A DNA stretch of 64,000 nucleotides from Clusia tigrina (taxonomy: Eukaryota > Arthropoda > Insecta > Diptera > Clusiidae). This document shows, one piece after another, positions 40,797 to 52,018 of the stretch. The notes below the pieces were generated by a model. That model saw nothing but the letters and a program-made list of their open reading frames with translations, made no database searches and had not been told where the DNA came from. The stretch spans positions 76,923,879 through 76,987,878 of the forward strand of contig OV050032.1 in assembly GCA_920105625.2 (NCBI GenBank), in the 5' to 3' direction. Numbering within the stretch: position 1 is the first letter of the stretch; each line of letters opens with the position of its first letter. The translations under genes and the position numbers were made by a program.

Positions 40797-43718
40797 AAAA
40801 GAAGTTAGTGCAACTAACTTCCATAAAATCTCTACAATATTTTTCTTGCACTGTAAACAATTATGTGCATCTATTTAACTCTATAGTACATAAATATAAT
40901 TTGTTTTATTTTTTCCATGAAATCGCCTTGTTTGGGTTCTATCACTGTTTTCTCCTCCTTTTTTATTCTTTTCTTTTCCATATATATATTTTTTTCTAGC
41001 TTTTATTTTCTTTTGTAGTTTTCTATCTTTTATTATTATTTTTTTTCTTTACGTTGTTTTTGTTTTTTTTTTATTTTTTTATTTTTATCCATCATTATTT
41101 TTTTATATTCCCCTTTTTATAATTTGGTCTTTCATTGACTCTTTTCTCATTGGCGTATATACAAATATCTAAACAATAACACAATTCTATTCTATACATA
41201 AAACCTTATATTATACTGCGCCCTCTGCTATCTGCTGGTCCAGTTGACGACTGCCGTTGTCGGAGTGAAGTCCCTCGATGAACTCTGCATACCCCTCCCT
41301 TCTTTCTGGATCGGTACGTACAAAGATGTTATAGGTTGGCGATCTGGTTTTCCATTAAAACTTTGCTTTTAGTGGACTTCTTCTTTCCATTTATATAGTG
41401 TGCCCCACGGCTGTAGGTGGTACTGCCTCTGCTTATAGTATTCGACTTGTAAAAAACATTTGGAATACATGAGAGATTACAATACTCCGTCTTACTTTGC
41501 AGCAATACGTTTTATGGTGGAAGTATTTCTCTTGAGCTTCCGCATAATGGTATTTGACATCGTTAGGCTTTGATGTGGAGACAATAGGTATTTTTCTGAG
41601 ATACACGTTTAATGATGTAATTTGTGGACTCTGATCGGTTACTAGTCTCTGTGTCCTCTTGTATTAAATCATTTTTCATACATATGTAAATAACGTTTCA
41701 TATGTTCATACTCTAGCTTGGACATACATATACTTCAATGAAGCAATTAACTTCCGTGAGCCAAATTTCTTCTGCTTATTATATTTGGTGGTGGTTTCAG
41801 TCACCCTCCTTAAGCTTTTACCCATCTTCAACTTATCCAAAATCGATTCTGTTGAGATTGTGATACACTGGGTGGACATTGTACTATAAAATTGTCCAAT
41901 TCAAAAAATGACTCCTCAAGGAAACTTGTTTATTTTTCGTTGCTTGTCAATAACTCATCTACAACGTGTTCAAATGCTGCGGCCATATGCCGTTTCGCAA
42001 AATTAAAATTACATCCGTTGCCATTCATCCCCAAGCTAATATGTTGGCATCTTTTGGGTCACAAACCTTAGATAACTGCCAAAAATCTCTGTTTTCCAAA
42101 AACACATCTTTCCGAATACTATGTTGGTCCATTAGTCCGCACCGTATTCCAATATCCGTTCTTCCCGGAACTTCCTGCTTCGCTTCAGATCATCAGAGCT
42201 ATATAGAGAACACCTATAATAATTTTCTTAATTTCCTAGTATATATTTTAGTTTGATATTTCTTCTATGTTTAATTTTGTCGAACCTTTCATAAGTCAAT
42301 TTAATAAATGAATTTTAAATAAATACACTATAAGTACTATATATACTCTTGGGTATAATTTCCCAATTTAGTATGATTTTTGTTTTTAACACTTATTTCA
42401 TTATAAAGTTAGATTTTCAACAATTAATTTTTAACTCTAATTTTTTCTAAACTACTTTTGTTTCTAATGTGCACTTTGCACAGATTATAATTTTTTTTTT
42501 AAAATTTTAACTTTTCTTAAACATACGCTGGTCCTGAATATACATAAACAAAACAATATTTATACAACATGCTTATTCTATAATTGAATGCTATATCATT
42601 CAATTTGCATCCACTCGTCTTTTCCCCTTACATTATCGGATTCGCTACCGTATCCTAGAGGAAAAGAGGACTGGACTATGTGTTTTCATAGCCATATAGG
42701 GCATTAGTTTCGTTTTCGTGCTCTTTTTCAACACGTGAGTTATCACTCATATCAGTTTTGAACCAATTCATTGGTCCTCCGAGTAAAACCAGATTATATA
42801 AAATAATCCCGTTTGTGTCAAAACTTTGTCCATTGCATGACTATATCTTTCATCGCATACAATTACTTTTTATTTAAATTTACTTCTAGCCTGATATGTA
42901 TATATCCATTAACGTTTCTATTTTCCATCCTGTAATTAGCTCGTATATTGCTACATACATACATTCGAGGCGCTTTAAATTACCTAGAATTAATTACTAA
43001 CGTTATTTTCCCAATTAACTATACATTTATTTTTTATATCCCGACATATACATTTATTCAAGTTTCCATACGCTAATTTCCTAATCAATAAACAGTAAAA
43101 ACCTATGTACGAGTATATTTACATATAGCCGACTGCAGTATCTGCAAAAATATACATACGCATATACCCATTCCTCTTAACTAGAATACTTACTTCTTTA
43201 AATATACATTCGTACATTCATTCTTTATCCTATACACATATATACATACTCGTATATATATGTACTTACTTCACCAGCAGTTCCGTTGCCTGGCGTTAAC
43301 GCTCATGCATCGAATTTCAGTGCATACACTGCCGTATGTATGTATGTGCATATTCGAAGTTTTATATTGCTTACCCACGACTGTCTTACTATCTTATTTT
43401 ATTTTTTAATTACGTGCAATATTTATCATTTAATACTTAAAAAATATATTTTTCCCTACTGTGCTTCGTTCGGCCATAGTGCATAATAAGCACATTTTTA
43501 TTACGTCAACTTTACTTGCTCGAGTTTAATTGGCACACTTCTGCTGGTCTTGACTTTGAAAATCGGAGCTGTGTGTGTTATTTGATACGCACACGTACAT
43601 GTTTACGTTGTTATTCCTGTGTTTACACTTGTAGAACACTGCTAACACATGTCTTTAGTTGTGTGGTCTAATGTGGAATAATTTCAACAAATTATTATGT
43701 AGCTTTTTATTTTTTCCC
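40797..43718 (-). other. Element G long 3' region, no intact env
   Basis: About 2.9 kb between integrase and the purine tract, AT-rich and T-rich on the + strand. At 41220-41690 short minus-strand frames could be decayed coding sequence where F carries env, but I recognise no membrane span, Cys pattern or signal peptide. The remainder resembles the F spacer only in composition. Confidence 0.5.
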
Positions 43719-46700
43719 TTAATCGTTACGACTGTTGTAACTGGGCTTCGGATCTCTGCTACTACATACGGACCTATCCACACAGGTGAGAATTTGTTTC
43801 TTACCTGGGTTTAGTACCTTGTTATAGGCTTCCCTGGCCACTCGTTTAGCACATTCCTGGTTTTCTCTAACCAATTCGTGCGCTCGCTGCAACTGATATT
43901 TTTGTACTTTATTGGGGTCATCAGCATTGTATACAGGCGCACATTTGCGCTTCAAATTCGCTGGCATGTTGAAATCAAACCCGTAGAGTGTTCTAAACGG
44001 AGTTTGCTTCGTTGATACATGTACCGTATTATTGTGTACATGCATTGCAGTGGTTAACCATTGATCCCAATTCGAGCCGTCTTCTTTGGCAAAACTGCGC
44101 AAGTACTCGGCCAGAGGTCGATGACTACGTTCCAATGAGCCATTCGCCTGTGGAATTATATGGTGTTATATGCAACTTCTTAATTCCCAGCATTTTACAT
44201 GTTTCCGAGAACAGTTTCGATACAAAATTAGAACCATTGTCGGTTATCAAAACCTTAGGTATGTTGTATCGTGCTATAATTTCATCAAAGAATGCTTTGG
44301 CTACCGGACCTGCTTCCGCATCGAGTATAGCCACGCACGCCATATACTTTGAGAAATCGTCTTGGAACGTCAATATGTATTTATTGCCCGAAACAGTTTC
44401 AGGTAAAATACCTACAATATCCATATGAACCTTATCAAATGGTTGTTTTGGTGTGTCCGTTAACACCATAGGCATCTTTGTTAGCCGTGAACTTTTGTTG
44501 GCCTGGCACTTTGGGCAACTTCTTACATATTTTTTTATGTCTTTGAGCATACCTTTCCATCCGTATACTCGCCTAATTCTGTCATGGGTTTTAAAGAATC
44601 CCTGGTGTCCACCTAGAGGTGAATCATGGAAACCCTTTAACACAGCCTGGATATCTTTTTTATCCTCCAGCCATTCCACACTACTGGTTCTTTGTTCATT
44701 AGCAGCGTCACCAGCATAGCTAACATTTCTTGTTGCATCCATTTTATCCCCTTGAATTCTCTCGGCCTTCTCCTTATCTGACCGTACCTTGGCCCTTGTT
44801 TGCACTACTGATACCTTCTGTGCCTGCGGTACTCTGCTGAGTGCATCCGCATTCAGATTCTTTTTCCCAGGTTTGTAAATGATTTCAAAATCATACTCAG
44901 ACAATTTGTGTCTGAACCTGGCTAGCCTATACGTTTGGTCTTTCAAGTTGGCTATGCCTCTCAACGGCTGGTGATCAGTGTATATCTTGAATGGGCGTCC
45001 TAGCAGATATGCCCTAAAATTCTTTGTAGCCCATACTATGGCTAGAAATTCCTTTTCTATTGTGGAGTATCTCTTCTCCGTGTCGCTAAGCGATCTGCTT
45101 GCGAATGCTATTGGTCGGTCATTACCGACTTCCCCTTGTGACAATACTGCCCCTAATGCTTCATTGCGAGCATCAGTGGTCAACAAAAAAGTTTGCTCAA
45201 AGTCGGGGTATGCCAAAATTGGTGGCGAGCTAATTATTTCTTTTAGCCTCTCGAATGCTTGCTGACAGCTCTCTGTCCATTCGAACTTTGCTTCTTTTCG
45301 TATCAACTTATTAATCGGCAACGCAACTCCGGCTAGTCCTTCCACGAACTTTCTATAATAGTTCACTAGTCCTAGGAATGCTTGCACTTCTTTTCTATTT
45401 CTTGGAACTGCTAAATTCTTAACGCATTCCACCTTCTGCGGATCAGGCAGTGCTCCTGCCTCTGAGCAACGATGGCCTAAATAAACCACCTCTCTTCGCA
45501 AAAATTGACACTTCTCCGTGTTCAATTTCAAATTGTGTTCTCGTAATTTCTGGAGCACCTTGCACAAGCGTTGCGAATGCTGCTGCAAGTTCTTCCCATA
45601 AATTACAATATCATCCAGATACACAAAACAATCTAACCCTTGCAAGCCTGTTAGCACATGGTTCATTAGCCGTTGGAAGGTAGCCGGTGCTCCTGTTAAT
45701 CCGAACGGCATTCTATTAAACTCATAATGCCCTAAACCGGTGCTGAACGCGGTTTTCTGCTTATCTTGGGTATCCATCAGAACTTGGTGGCAGTCACTAG
45801 CTAAATCAAGCGTAGAAAAATATCTACTATGCCCCAATTGATCCAGAATTTCTTCTATCCTTGGAATCGCGACCACTTACTTGATAGTGGCGTCGTTCAA
45901 TTTCCTAAAATCGACGACCATTCTCCACTTCTTTTGACCCTCAGGACCTCCCTTTTTTGGTACCAAAATTATTGGTGAGTTCCAAGGCGAGATACTCGGT
46001 GAAATTATGTTATCTTTTAACATTCCCTGCACTTGCCTATTTACCTCATCTTTATGAGCCTGTGGCAATCTGTATTGCTTCTGGTTTATTGGTGCTTGAT
46101 CCACCCTAGTAGGTATTTCATGCTCTACCTCTGGTGTATACGTTAACTGGTCTCCTTCCAGCAAAAATATGTCATGGAATGACATACAAATGGCTTCTAT
46201 TGATGCCTTCTCTTCCGAATTTACGCTTGGGTCTAACTTCAGTGATTCTAGCACTCTCTCCATTCTTTTTCTTATATCTACTTGCTTAATCTGATTCACC
46301 GATCTGTAACTCGGTTCCTTAAAACTATCATAACTAGTGAACTTAGGCCTAAAATCCTTATCCATATAGTAGTCCTTTTCTGACTCATTTAGTACACAAG
46401 CGTACACTTTACCCTTATTAACGTGCGTTATGGTCTCTCCCATATATACGCCGTCCGCTAGCTGCTGCTTGTGCAAAACAACAGCCCTAAGTTTCGTTTT
46501 TACACGAATAGAAACTACGCTGGTTGACCTTGCGTTCACTACCTCTATACAACTCTTAACCCTATTCACGGTTCCTTCCTGCCATGACTTTAATGGGAGA
46601 GTAAGGATTCTATTCTTATTATTATCATAGAATGATAACTGCTTGTCGAGCGCATCCAGTATGGTGCGTCCCCAAAGATTATCGCGGCCAATTATCCCAT

Positions 46701-47352
46701 CGGCCGGGATACCTTCCCTATCCAATTCAACTGCGTGCACTCTAAAACTCATTCCCTTAACTTTACTGTGCCCTATTTTAAGTGACCCCAGTGTTCTGAT
46801 GCAACCTCCGAACGCTCCATTAAGCGTTCTTACATCTTTTGGGTTAACAACTAGTCCTTTCCGTAAAACACTAGATTTTACGAGGCTAGTATCCGCCCCT
46901 GAATCTACCAAAAGCACTAGCTTTCCACTAGCTGCCTCCTTGCAGGGTATCTCGATGAAAGCATCTCCTACCCTGCTCACAACGAAACAACGCCCTTTTG
47001 ATTCCAAAATGGACGCGTATCTACTTCCTAACCCTTCCAATTTTCTCCTCCATGCACCACAGTTATCCCTTACAATCCTATACTCCCTCAAAATTACCGC
47101 TAATACCTTAACTATACATCCTCGTACCACGTACGCGGCGATTGGCCTATACTCTCTAATCTTATTGAAACTTAATCTTAGTACTAGAACCACTACAGTT
47201 ATCCAAATCAGTGCGCAATTAAAAATTTTCTCCCGGAGAGACTCTTGCTCCTCCGTAACTTGAACCATTGTTCTTACAATTCTTGGTACGTGGTATTGGA
47301 GAGCCTCTTGCTCCTCCTTTTCCTGGACTGTACTTCCAACATTACCAGTCAC
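43719..47352 (-). pseudogene. Element G pol: protease, RT, RNase H, integrase
   Basis: Almost intact. The frame 45877-47352 has a hydrophobic segment (I-W-I-T-V-V-V-L-V-L) upstream of the protease motif L-L-V-D-S-G-A-D-T-S, and RT fingers. An in-frame TAA at 45877-45879 is followed in the same frame by 44125-45876: T-L-D-L-A-S-D-C-H-Q, F-G-L-T-G-A-P, the catalytic Y-L-D-D, RNase H (T-D-A-R-N-E, Y-T-D-H-Q-P) and integrase with C-P-K-C, M-D-I-V-G and T-D-N-G-S-N-F. A frameshift near 44135 puts the catalytic Glu (E-R-S-H-R-P) and C-terminus into frame 43719-44135. One stop and one shift are the only major lesions. Confidence 0.9.
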
Positions 47353-47399
47353 ACGTACCTTCGGCCTAACTGTTACTTCCTTTCTTTTGGCTTTCCAGT

Positions 47400-49734
47400 C
47401 TACTGGCCTCGACTGGGCCGCTGGAAGTTTCCCTGGTTCCTTTGTTGGAACTGCCTATCCCTGCACTCCGCAGCTCGATGTCCCATCCGACCACATGAAA
47501 AGCATTTCACCCCCTGTTGGGTGTTGCCTAAACTTTGTCCTCCTCTAGCGTTCCAATTTGGCCGCTGCTGACCATTCCCAGTGCTGAAATGATTTCTCCC
47601 TTGGTTATTCCCTTCCGTAGAATTGACTCGAGGACTACTGCCCCTGCTGTCCCTTAAGGGTGGATCCGGGCGCCTCGTACCCGGCTGCCTTTCATTTTGA
47701 TCCCATTTAATATCTATTCGGCACTGTCTACTTGCCTCATGACCATATGTTTGGCACTCCATACAATAGGGCGTATTCTTGCGTGTAATGCATTCATCCC
47801 TTGTATGGCCTGGCTTATGGCAGAATGAACATGTGGGAGCCCTCTGTACAACCTCCCTGTGCGGATTTCTCTGACACGCGGCTCTGCTGTCGGAGACACC
47901 GGGATTATTTGCTCCTCTGTACACGTTTGGGACGAAATTATTTCCTTCTCTATCCATGACAGCGGCAGTTAAATTGTCCTGTCTATTTTCAAACATATGT
48001 ATCTCCCCCAATCCGGCCGTACTCCGTTCCACAAGGACTTGCGCTCGAATTGCTTCTTCTACCAATTCCTTCAGATTTCCTATTTTGCTATTCAGCATAT
48101 GAATTTTTAGAGCGGAATTGCGGAGCCCCACTACGAAAGTCGTTAACACTGACTTGTCAACTTCGTACAATAACGCGGTATCACCAACGCCATCGTACTT
48201 ATTTTTGACTACTTCTTGGGCCAACATCCGAAGTGACTCCAAACGCCTGGCAAAGGCGCGAATGTCTTCCCCTGCCAGTTGTTTCCCGATTCTAATCTCC
48301 TGGGATATATCTTCCAGAGTTCTCTCCTTAAGATAAGTTTTCTTCAGAAGGCCATGAAGCTCATTCACACTGGCGAATTGTTTTGGCAGAACAAGGTTGT
48401 ACGCATCTCCAAATAACCTTTGCTTTATGCAGTCGAAGAAATCCTGTAACTCATCAGGGTTTATGCTCCGCTTTGCAAGCTCACAACCTTGAATGAACCT
48501 ACTGAGCTCTGACCTTAAATCTGCTGAAGCAGCACCAGTAAACACAGGTACTAGCCTGGACACGGTCTTGGAGATATCCTCGATACCCATTTTACGTATT
48601 CCTGTATTACTTATTACTGGTAAAATTTTAGAGTTATCCTTTTGGGTGGTTTCCAAATTCACTCCCCTTGGATCTGAAATGTATTTGACTAGCGACGGAC
48701 TCAAACTTATGAGTCTTCGACCGTTTGCCCGTACAGGCGAAATATCGTCCACTGTATTGGGACTTTGCTGCACCGTTATTGCTTCTGGCTCGTTTGGTGG
48801 ATACACCTGATTTTTATTATTTATCGGACTTTCCGGAGAAAATGGCTCGACACCGATTTCCGATGCGCCAAATAAAAACTCCGCTTCACTCTCTCCAGTC
48901 GATATTAATCTAGGCTTTACCACACGACCTATCCTTTCCGGAGTTAAATACTCCGGCCAGCGAACTTCTGGTGGCAGAGCTACTACTGTCTGCGTTTGTA
49001 TTTGAGAGGTTGAAGCCGATCTCACTCTTGCTGGCTTAGTAATTGCCCCGAATATTTTGAGCTCCTGAGTTTTCCTTCTCCAGATGCGATGCGGCTTCCT
49101 CAGTTTCCCGGAGTTGCCTAGAAAGTACTCTAGTTTTATTTTCAAGGAACTCCGTATTTATCTTCAATTCCTCAGTATCTTTGAAGACTTGGAAAAATTT
49201 TTCTTCCGTCCGACTCTGAATAGTAGCTAACGCTTGGTCTGCTACTTTCAGAGTTGACAGGTTTCCACCGTCTCTCGCTAATCTCCAGAGTACCTGGGCT
49301 TCACTCTTGCTGGTTGCCGCTTCCAATTGTTCAAACAATTTTTCTGCGAACAATTTCACCTCAGTTTGCAGAGACCTAAGCTTGTCTCGAGCCCTGTCCT
49401 CCTCCGAACTAGGACTATCCTCCTGTGCCTCCAGCTCTTCTAAATCCAACTTGAATTTAGTCAACCGGTCTCGTGTCAAACCGTTGACGTGTAACGCGTA
49501 ATCCTTGGTGAAGTATTCCTTGTCACCACAACAGTCCTTAAATTTTAACAACTCCTCGTTGTTGCTATTGAATACGTTCAACAATGCTTCCAACTCCGTT
49601 ATGCGCTTGCGGTAGTACGCGCTGTTTTTCCTTGCTTTGCTATCCTTCCTACAATTTCTGATCCTCTTCTGAATTCCCTCGCTCTGTAGCTTTTGAGCTT
49701 CCAGCAATTTTATCGCTTCTCTTGGCGTTTCCAT
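47400..49734 (-). pseudogene. Element G gag, one frameshift
   Basis: ATG at 49734. The frame 49036-49734 is a Lys/Glu/Leu-rich coiled-coil region (M-E-T-P-R-E-A-I-K-L). It shifts near 49075 into 47400-49145, which carries the capsid-like part (A-D-L-R-S-E-L-S-R-F) and three zinc knuckles: C-S-F-C-H-K-P-G-H, C-M-E-C-Q-T-Y-G-H and C-F-S-C-G-R-M-G-H. In F the same region is read in one frame across the equivalent point, so the break is a mutation in G, not a conserved recoding site. pol starts after gag in another frame. Confidence 0.85.
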
Positions 49735-50632
49735 AGACCGAACAAATTCTTATCTATGAAGCCGTAATAAATTGTACAATCTAGTTTTCTTGCTCTTTAT
49801 ATTTATAAATTTTATTAATAAACAATTTTCTTTAAAAAAAAAAAAAAATAAACAAGTTAAGGTAATTAAACTAACAACTTATGTATAACAAAGATATTAT
49901 TCTTATAGTCTTTCATGTCTCCTGCAGTGTTGTTCCTCCAATTGGCATACCTCTTGCCACAATCTATTGGCTTGCTCCCACGGCATAGGGACCTCCACTG
50001 TTTGCTGTTCCTCCAGTATTTTCCTCAAATACGCCAGTCGCTTCCGTTCCCGAGTTTGCTCTCCTCCTCTTTTTCTAGTCCCAAACCGCTTTCCGTCCTT
50101 CAGTAACGACGTTATGTCCTTGAGTTGTCGCTCAGTGCTTCCAGCTTCATTCCCAACTTTTGTTTTCTTAAAAGCAAAGAGCGAAATAAAGCAATAGTGA
50201 GTGCTTAAATTCTCACTCAACACAATTTTGTTTCCATTTTCCCTAATGTAATACCGCGGAAATAAACTATATATCGATATTATACTTATTCTAGTACAAA
50301 AATTATACTATTATTAGCATAACAATTATACTTACAATACTAATAACAAACAAAAAATGTTTGTTCTAAAATATTTCTCCTAATTCCGAAGAAGTTTTTG
50401 GTCTCGCAAAATTATTTCCCAAAATATTTATACCCAAAGAAATAAATTTTACTGTAGAATCATACGCATTTTCATTACCGCACAATGATATGCTTGCATG
50501 CTTCGTATTTTTAGTACGTAAAATTATTTTAACGTCGCTACGCAAATTGTAGTTTCCGAACTACTTAAACTCGATGCACAACACGTGTTGTAAATATTTC
50601 TCGAAATATCTTTACCTAATACCCTAAGCTGG
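49735..50632 (-). other. Element G leader with a 107-codon upstream ORF
   Basis: Minus-strand frame 49903-50223 (106 residues) is basic and coiled-coil-like (K-R-G-G-E-Q-T-R-E-R-K-R-L, L-R-K-I-L-E-E-Q-Q). It lies upstream of gag and matches no family I know. A poly-A/T stretch (49834-49848) separates it from gag. The right end shares CCTAATACCCTAAGCT with the F leader at about 60998-61013. Confidence 0.55.
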
Positions 50633-50689
50633 AGGCTGTATCCTAACGGAGCTCCCCTTCCTGACACCAGGCCGCCTCAGGTAGTAACG
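50633..50689 (+). other. LINE-B 5' UTR, remainder
   Basis: GC-rich sequence between the element G boundary and the first ATG of ORF1. Part of the original 5' UTR may have been lost with the 5' LTR of G. Confidence 0.5.
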
Positions 50690-52018
50690 GTGGCCTTGCT
50701 GTGGTACGGGGCGCTGCCACAGTTGACCAACCCATTCCCCTTTCAAATTTTTGACTGCCTTAGCTTGATTAATCGAGCGGGTGGCCGTAAGAACCAGATG
50801 AATAATTTAAAAATAAAAAAAACTGACGTGCGGTCTCTAAACGCTATTTCGGATGGGAATCCAAAATCCTCTGCACACTCTGCGGCGGCTATTGTAGCTA
50901 AGGACGATGAGCCTGGCACAAGCAAAGCCACGTGCTGCGATAGTGTTGCTAACCAGGGAACCAAACGGTTCTACAAGGTAAAAAGGGGTGCTCTCCGGAC
51001 GGTGGAACGCTTGTCGCGGATCCCAGAGAAGGAGAGGACGGTGAAGCAGAAGGCTTCCCTCGAGTGGGCGACGAAAGTCGTGAAGGAGTCTCAAGCTCCA
51101 ACACAACAGGCTACAAAACGTCAACGGTCCCTAGAAGAGACCACCCACCCGGACCCAAAGAAATTTAAAAAGCGCGGTACTGTCACCACGAAGTCCTTCA
51201 GCGAAGTGCTGAAAGGACACCAGGTCATGGCGGTCATAGATCGTAATGACCCGGATGGCAGTATCGCTCCTGAGTGCTGGAAAAAGGTAGAAGTAAGCCT
51301 TTCAAGGCTCTACCTCCAGCTTTTGAAGGAATTCCCAGGCGGTTTTCCCTCTTTTCACGACAGCGGATGGCATCAGGGCCACGTGAAGCTGATTGCCTGC
51401 GCGGATCAAAGGTCAGTCGACCTTTATAAGATCGCGATCTCCAGGATAGGGGAAGCATGGCCAGGCGCAAGGCTCGAAGTCGTACCTAGGGAGTTGATCC
51501 CTAGTAGACCTAGAGCGCGCGCGTGGATCCCAGCCGAACCGTCTGACCCTGAGGCTATCCTGGAGATTTTTAGGTTGAGCAACCAGCAGCTCCCGACTAA
51601 TAATTGGAAGGTTACTAAGGTAGAGGAACCAAGAGGGGATTACCGGTCAATAACCCTTGTGGTGAACGCCGAATCTCTGGCTACTCTAGTGAAATCCAAT
51701 TGGGTCGTGGGCTACGGCTTCTCATCCACAAGCCTTAAGGTCTACAAAAAGGACGAGCAACCGTCTTACACGGATCAAGCGGTATTGAATCCCTCAGGGG
51801 TAACTGCTGATCCTGCTGCTGCTGAGGACTCCGCCATGCACCCGAAACGCAGTGACTCTATGTCAACTGTGGGGGGTTTGGAGAGTCTCCTAGGGACAAC
51901 CACACTAAGTGAGGAGGAAGTCCTTCTGGAGTCAGACTCGGAGTCTGAGGCTGATGTCACGGTGGTGGAGGTGACCAGCGCTACAAGTAGCAGAGATGCT
52001 ACGAATAGTGCAGATTAA
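50690..52018 (+). CDS. LINE-B ORF1 protein (DUF4780-like), intact frame
   Basis: 442 codons with no stop. The N-terminal third is basic and Ser/Lys-rich (T-K-R-F-Y-K-V-K-R-G-A-L-R, K-K-F-K-K-R). The central domain has S-F-S-E-V-L-K-G-H-Q-V-M-A-V-I-D, L-I-A-C-A-D-Q-R-S-V-D-L-Y-K and S-R-P-R-A-R-A-W-I-P, which I read as the DUF4780-like domain of insect LINE ORF1 proteins. The C-terminal tail is acidic (E-S-D-S-E-S-E-A-D). A second in-frame ATG at 50801 may be the true start, because the first codons read through possible UTR. ORF2 begins 23 bp before the ORF1 stop in another frame. Confidence 0.82.
   Translation: MALLWYGALPQLTNPFPFQIFDCLSLINRAGGRKNQMNNLKIKKTDVRSLNAISDGNPKSSAHSAAAIVAKDDEPGTSKATCCDSVANQGTKRFYKVKRGALRTVERLSRIPEKERTVKQKASLEWATKVVKESQAPTQQATKRQRSLEETTHPDPKKFKKRGTVTTKSFSEVLKGHQVMAVIDRNDPDGSIAPECWKKVEVSLSRLYLQLLKEFPGGFPSFHDSGWHQGHVKLIACADQRSVDLYKIAISRIGEAWPGARLEVVPRELIPSRPRARAWIPAEPSDPEAILEIFRLSNQQLPTNNWKVTKVEEPRGDYRSITLVVNAESLATLVKSNWVVGYGFSSTSLKVYKKDEQPSYTDQAVLNPSGVTADPAAAEDSAMHPKRSDSMSTVGGLESLLGTTTLSEEEVLLESDSESEADVTVVEVTSATSSRDATNSAD

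Larger units (their letters stand above)
40357..50632 (-). mobile_element. Element G: Ty3/gypsy retrotransposon, 5' LTR missing
   Basis: In minus orientation: leader, gag (49734-47400), pol (47352-43719), a long 3' region and a 3' LTR (40780-40357) with purine tract. It is related to F in gag, protease, RT and LTR ends but clearly a different family. The 5' LTR and primer site are absent; G ends at 50632 against LINE-B 5' UTR. I see no env ORF. Confidence 0.82.

Noticed and set aside
40797..43718. Decayed env in element G
   Set aside because: Position is right, but no signal peptide, membrane span or Cys pattern could be followed in any frame.
46643..47263. 206-codon + strand ORF
   Set aside because: Antisense shadow of element G pol; no family features.
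49036..49145. Programmed frameshift inside element G gag
   Set aside because: Related element F reads the equivalent region in one frame, so it is more simply a mutation.
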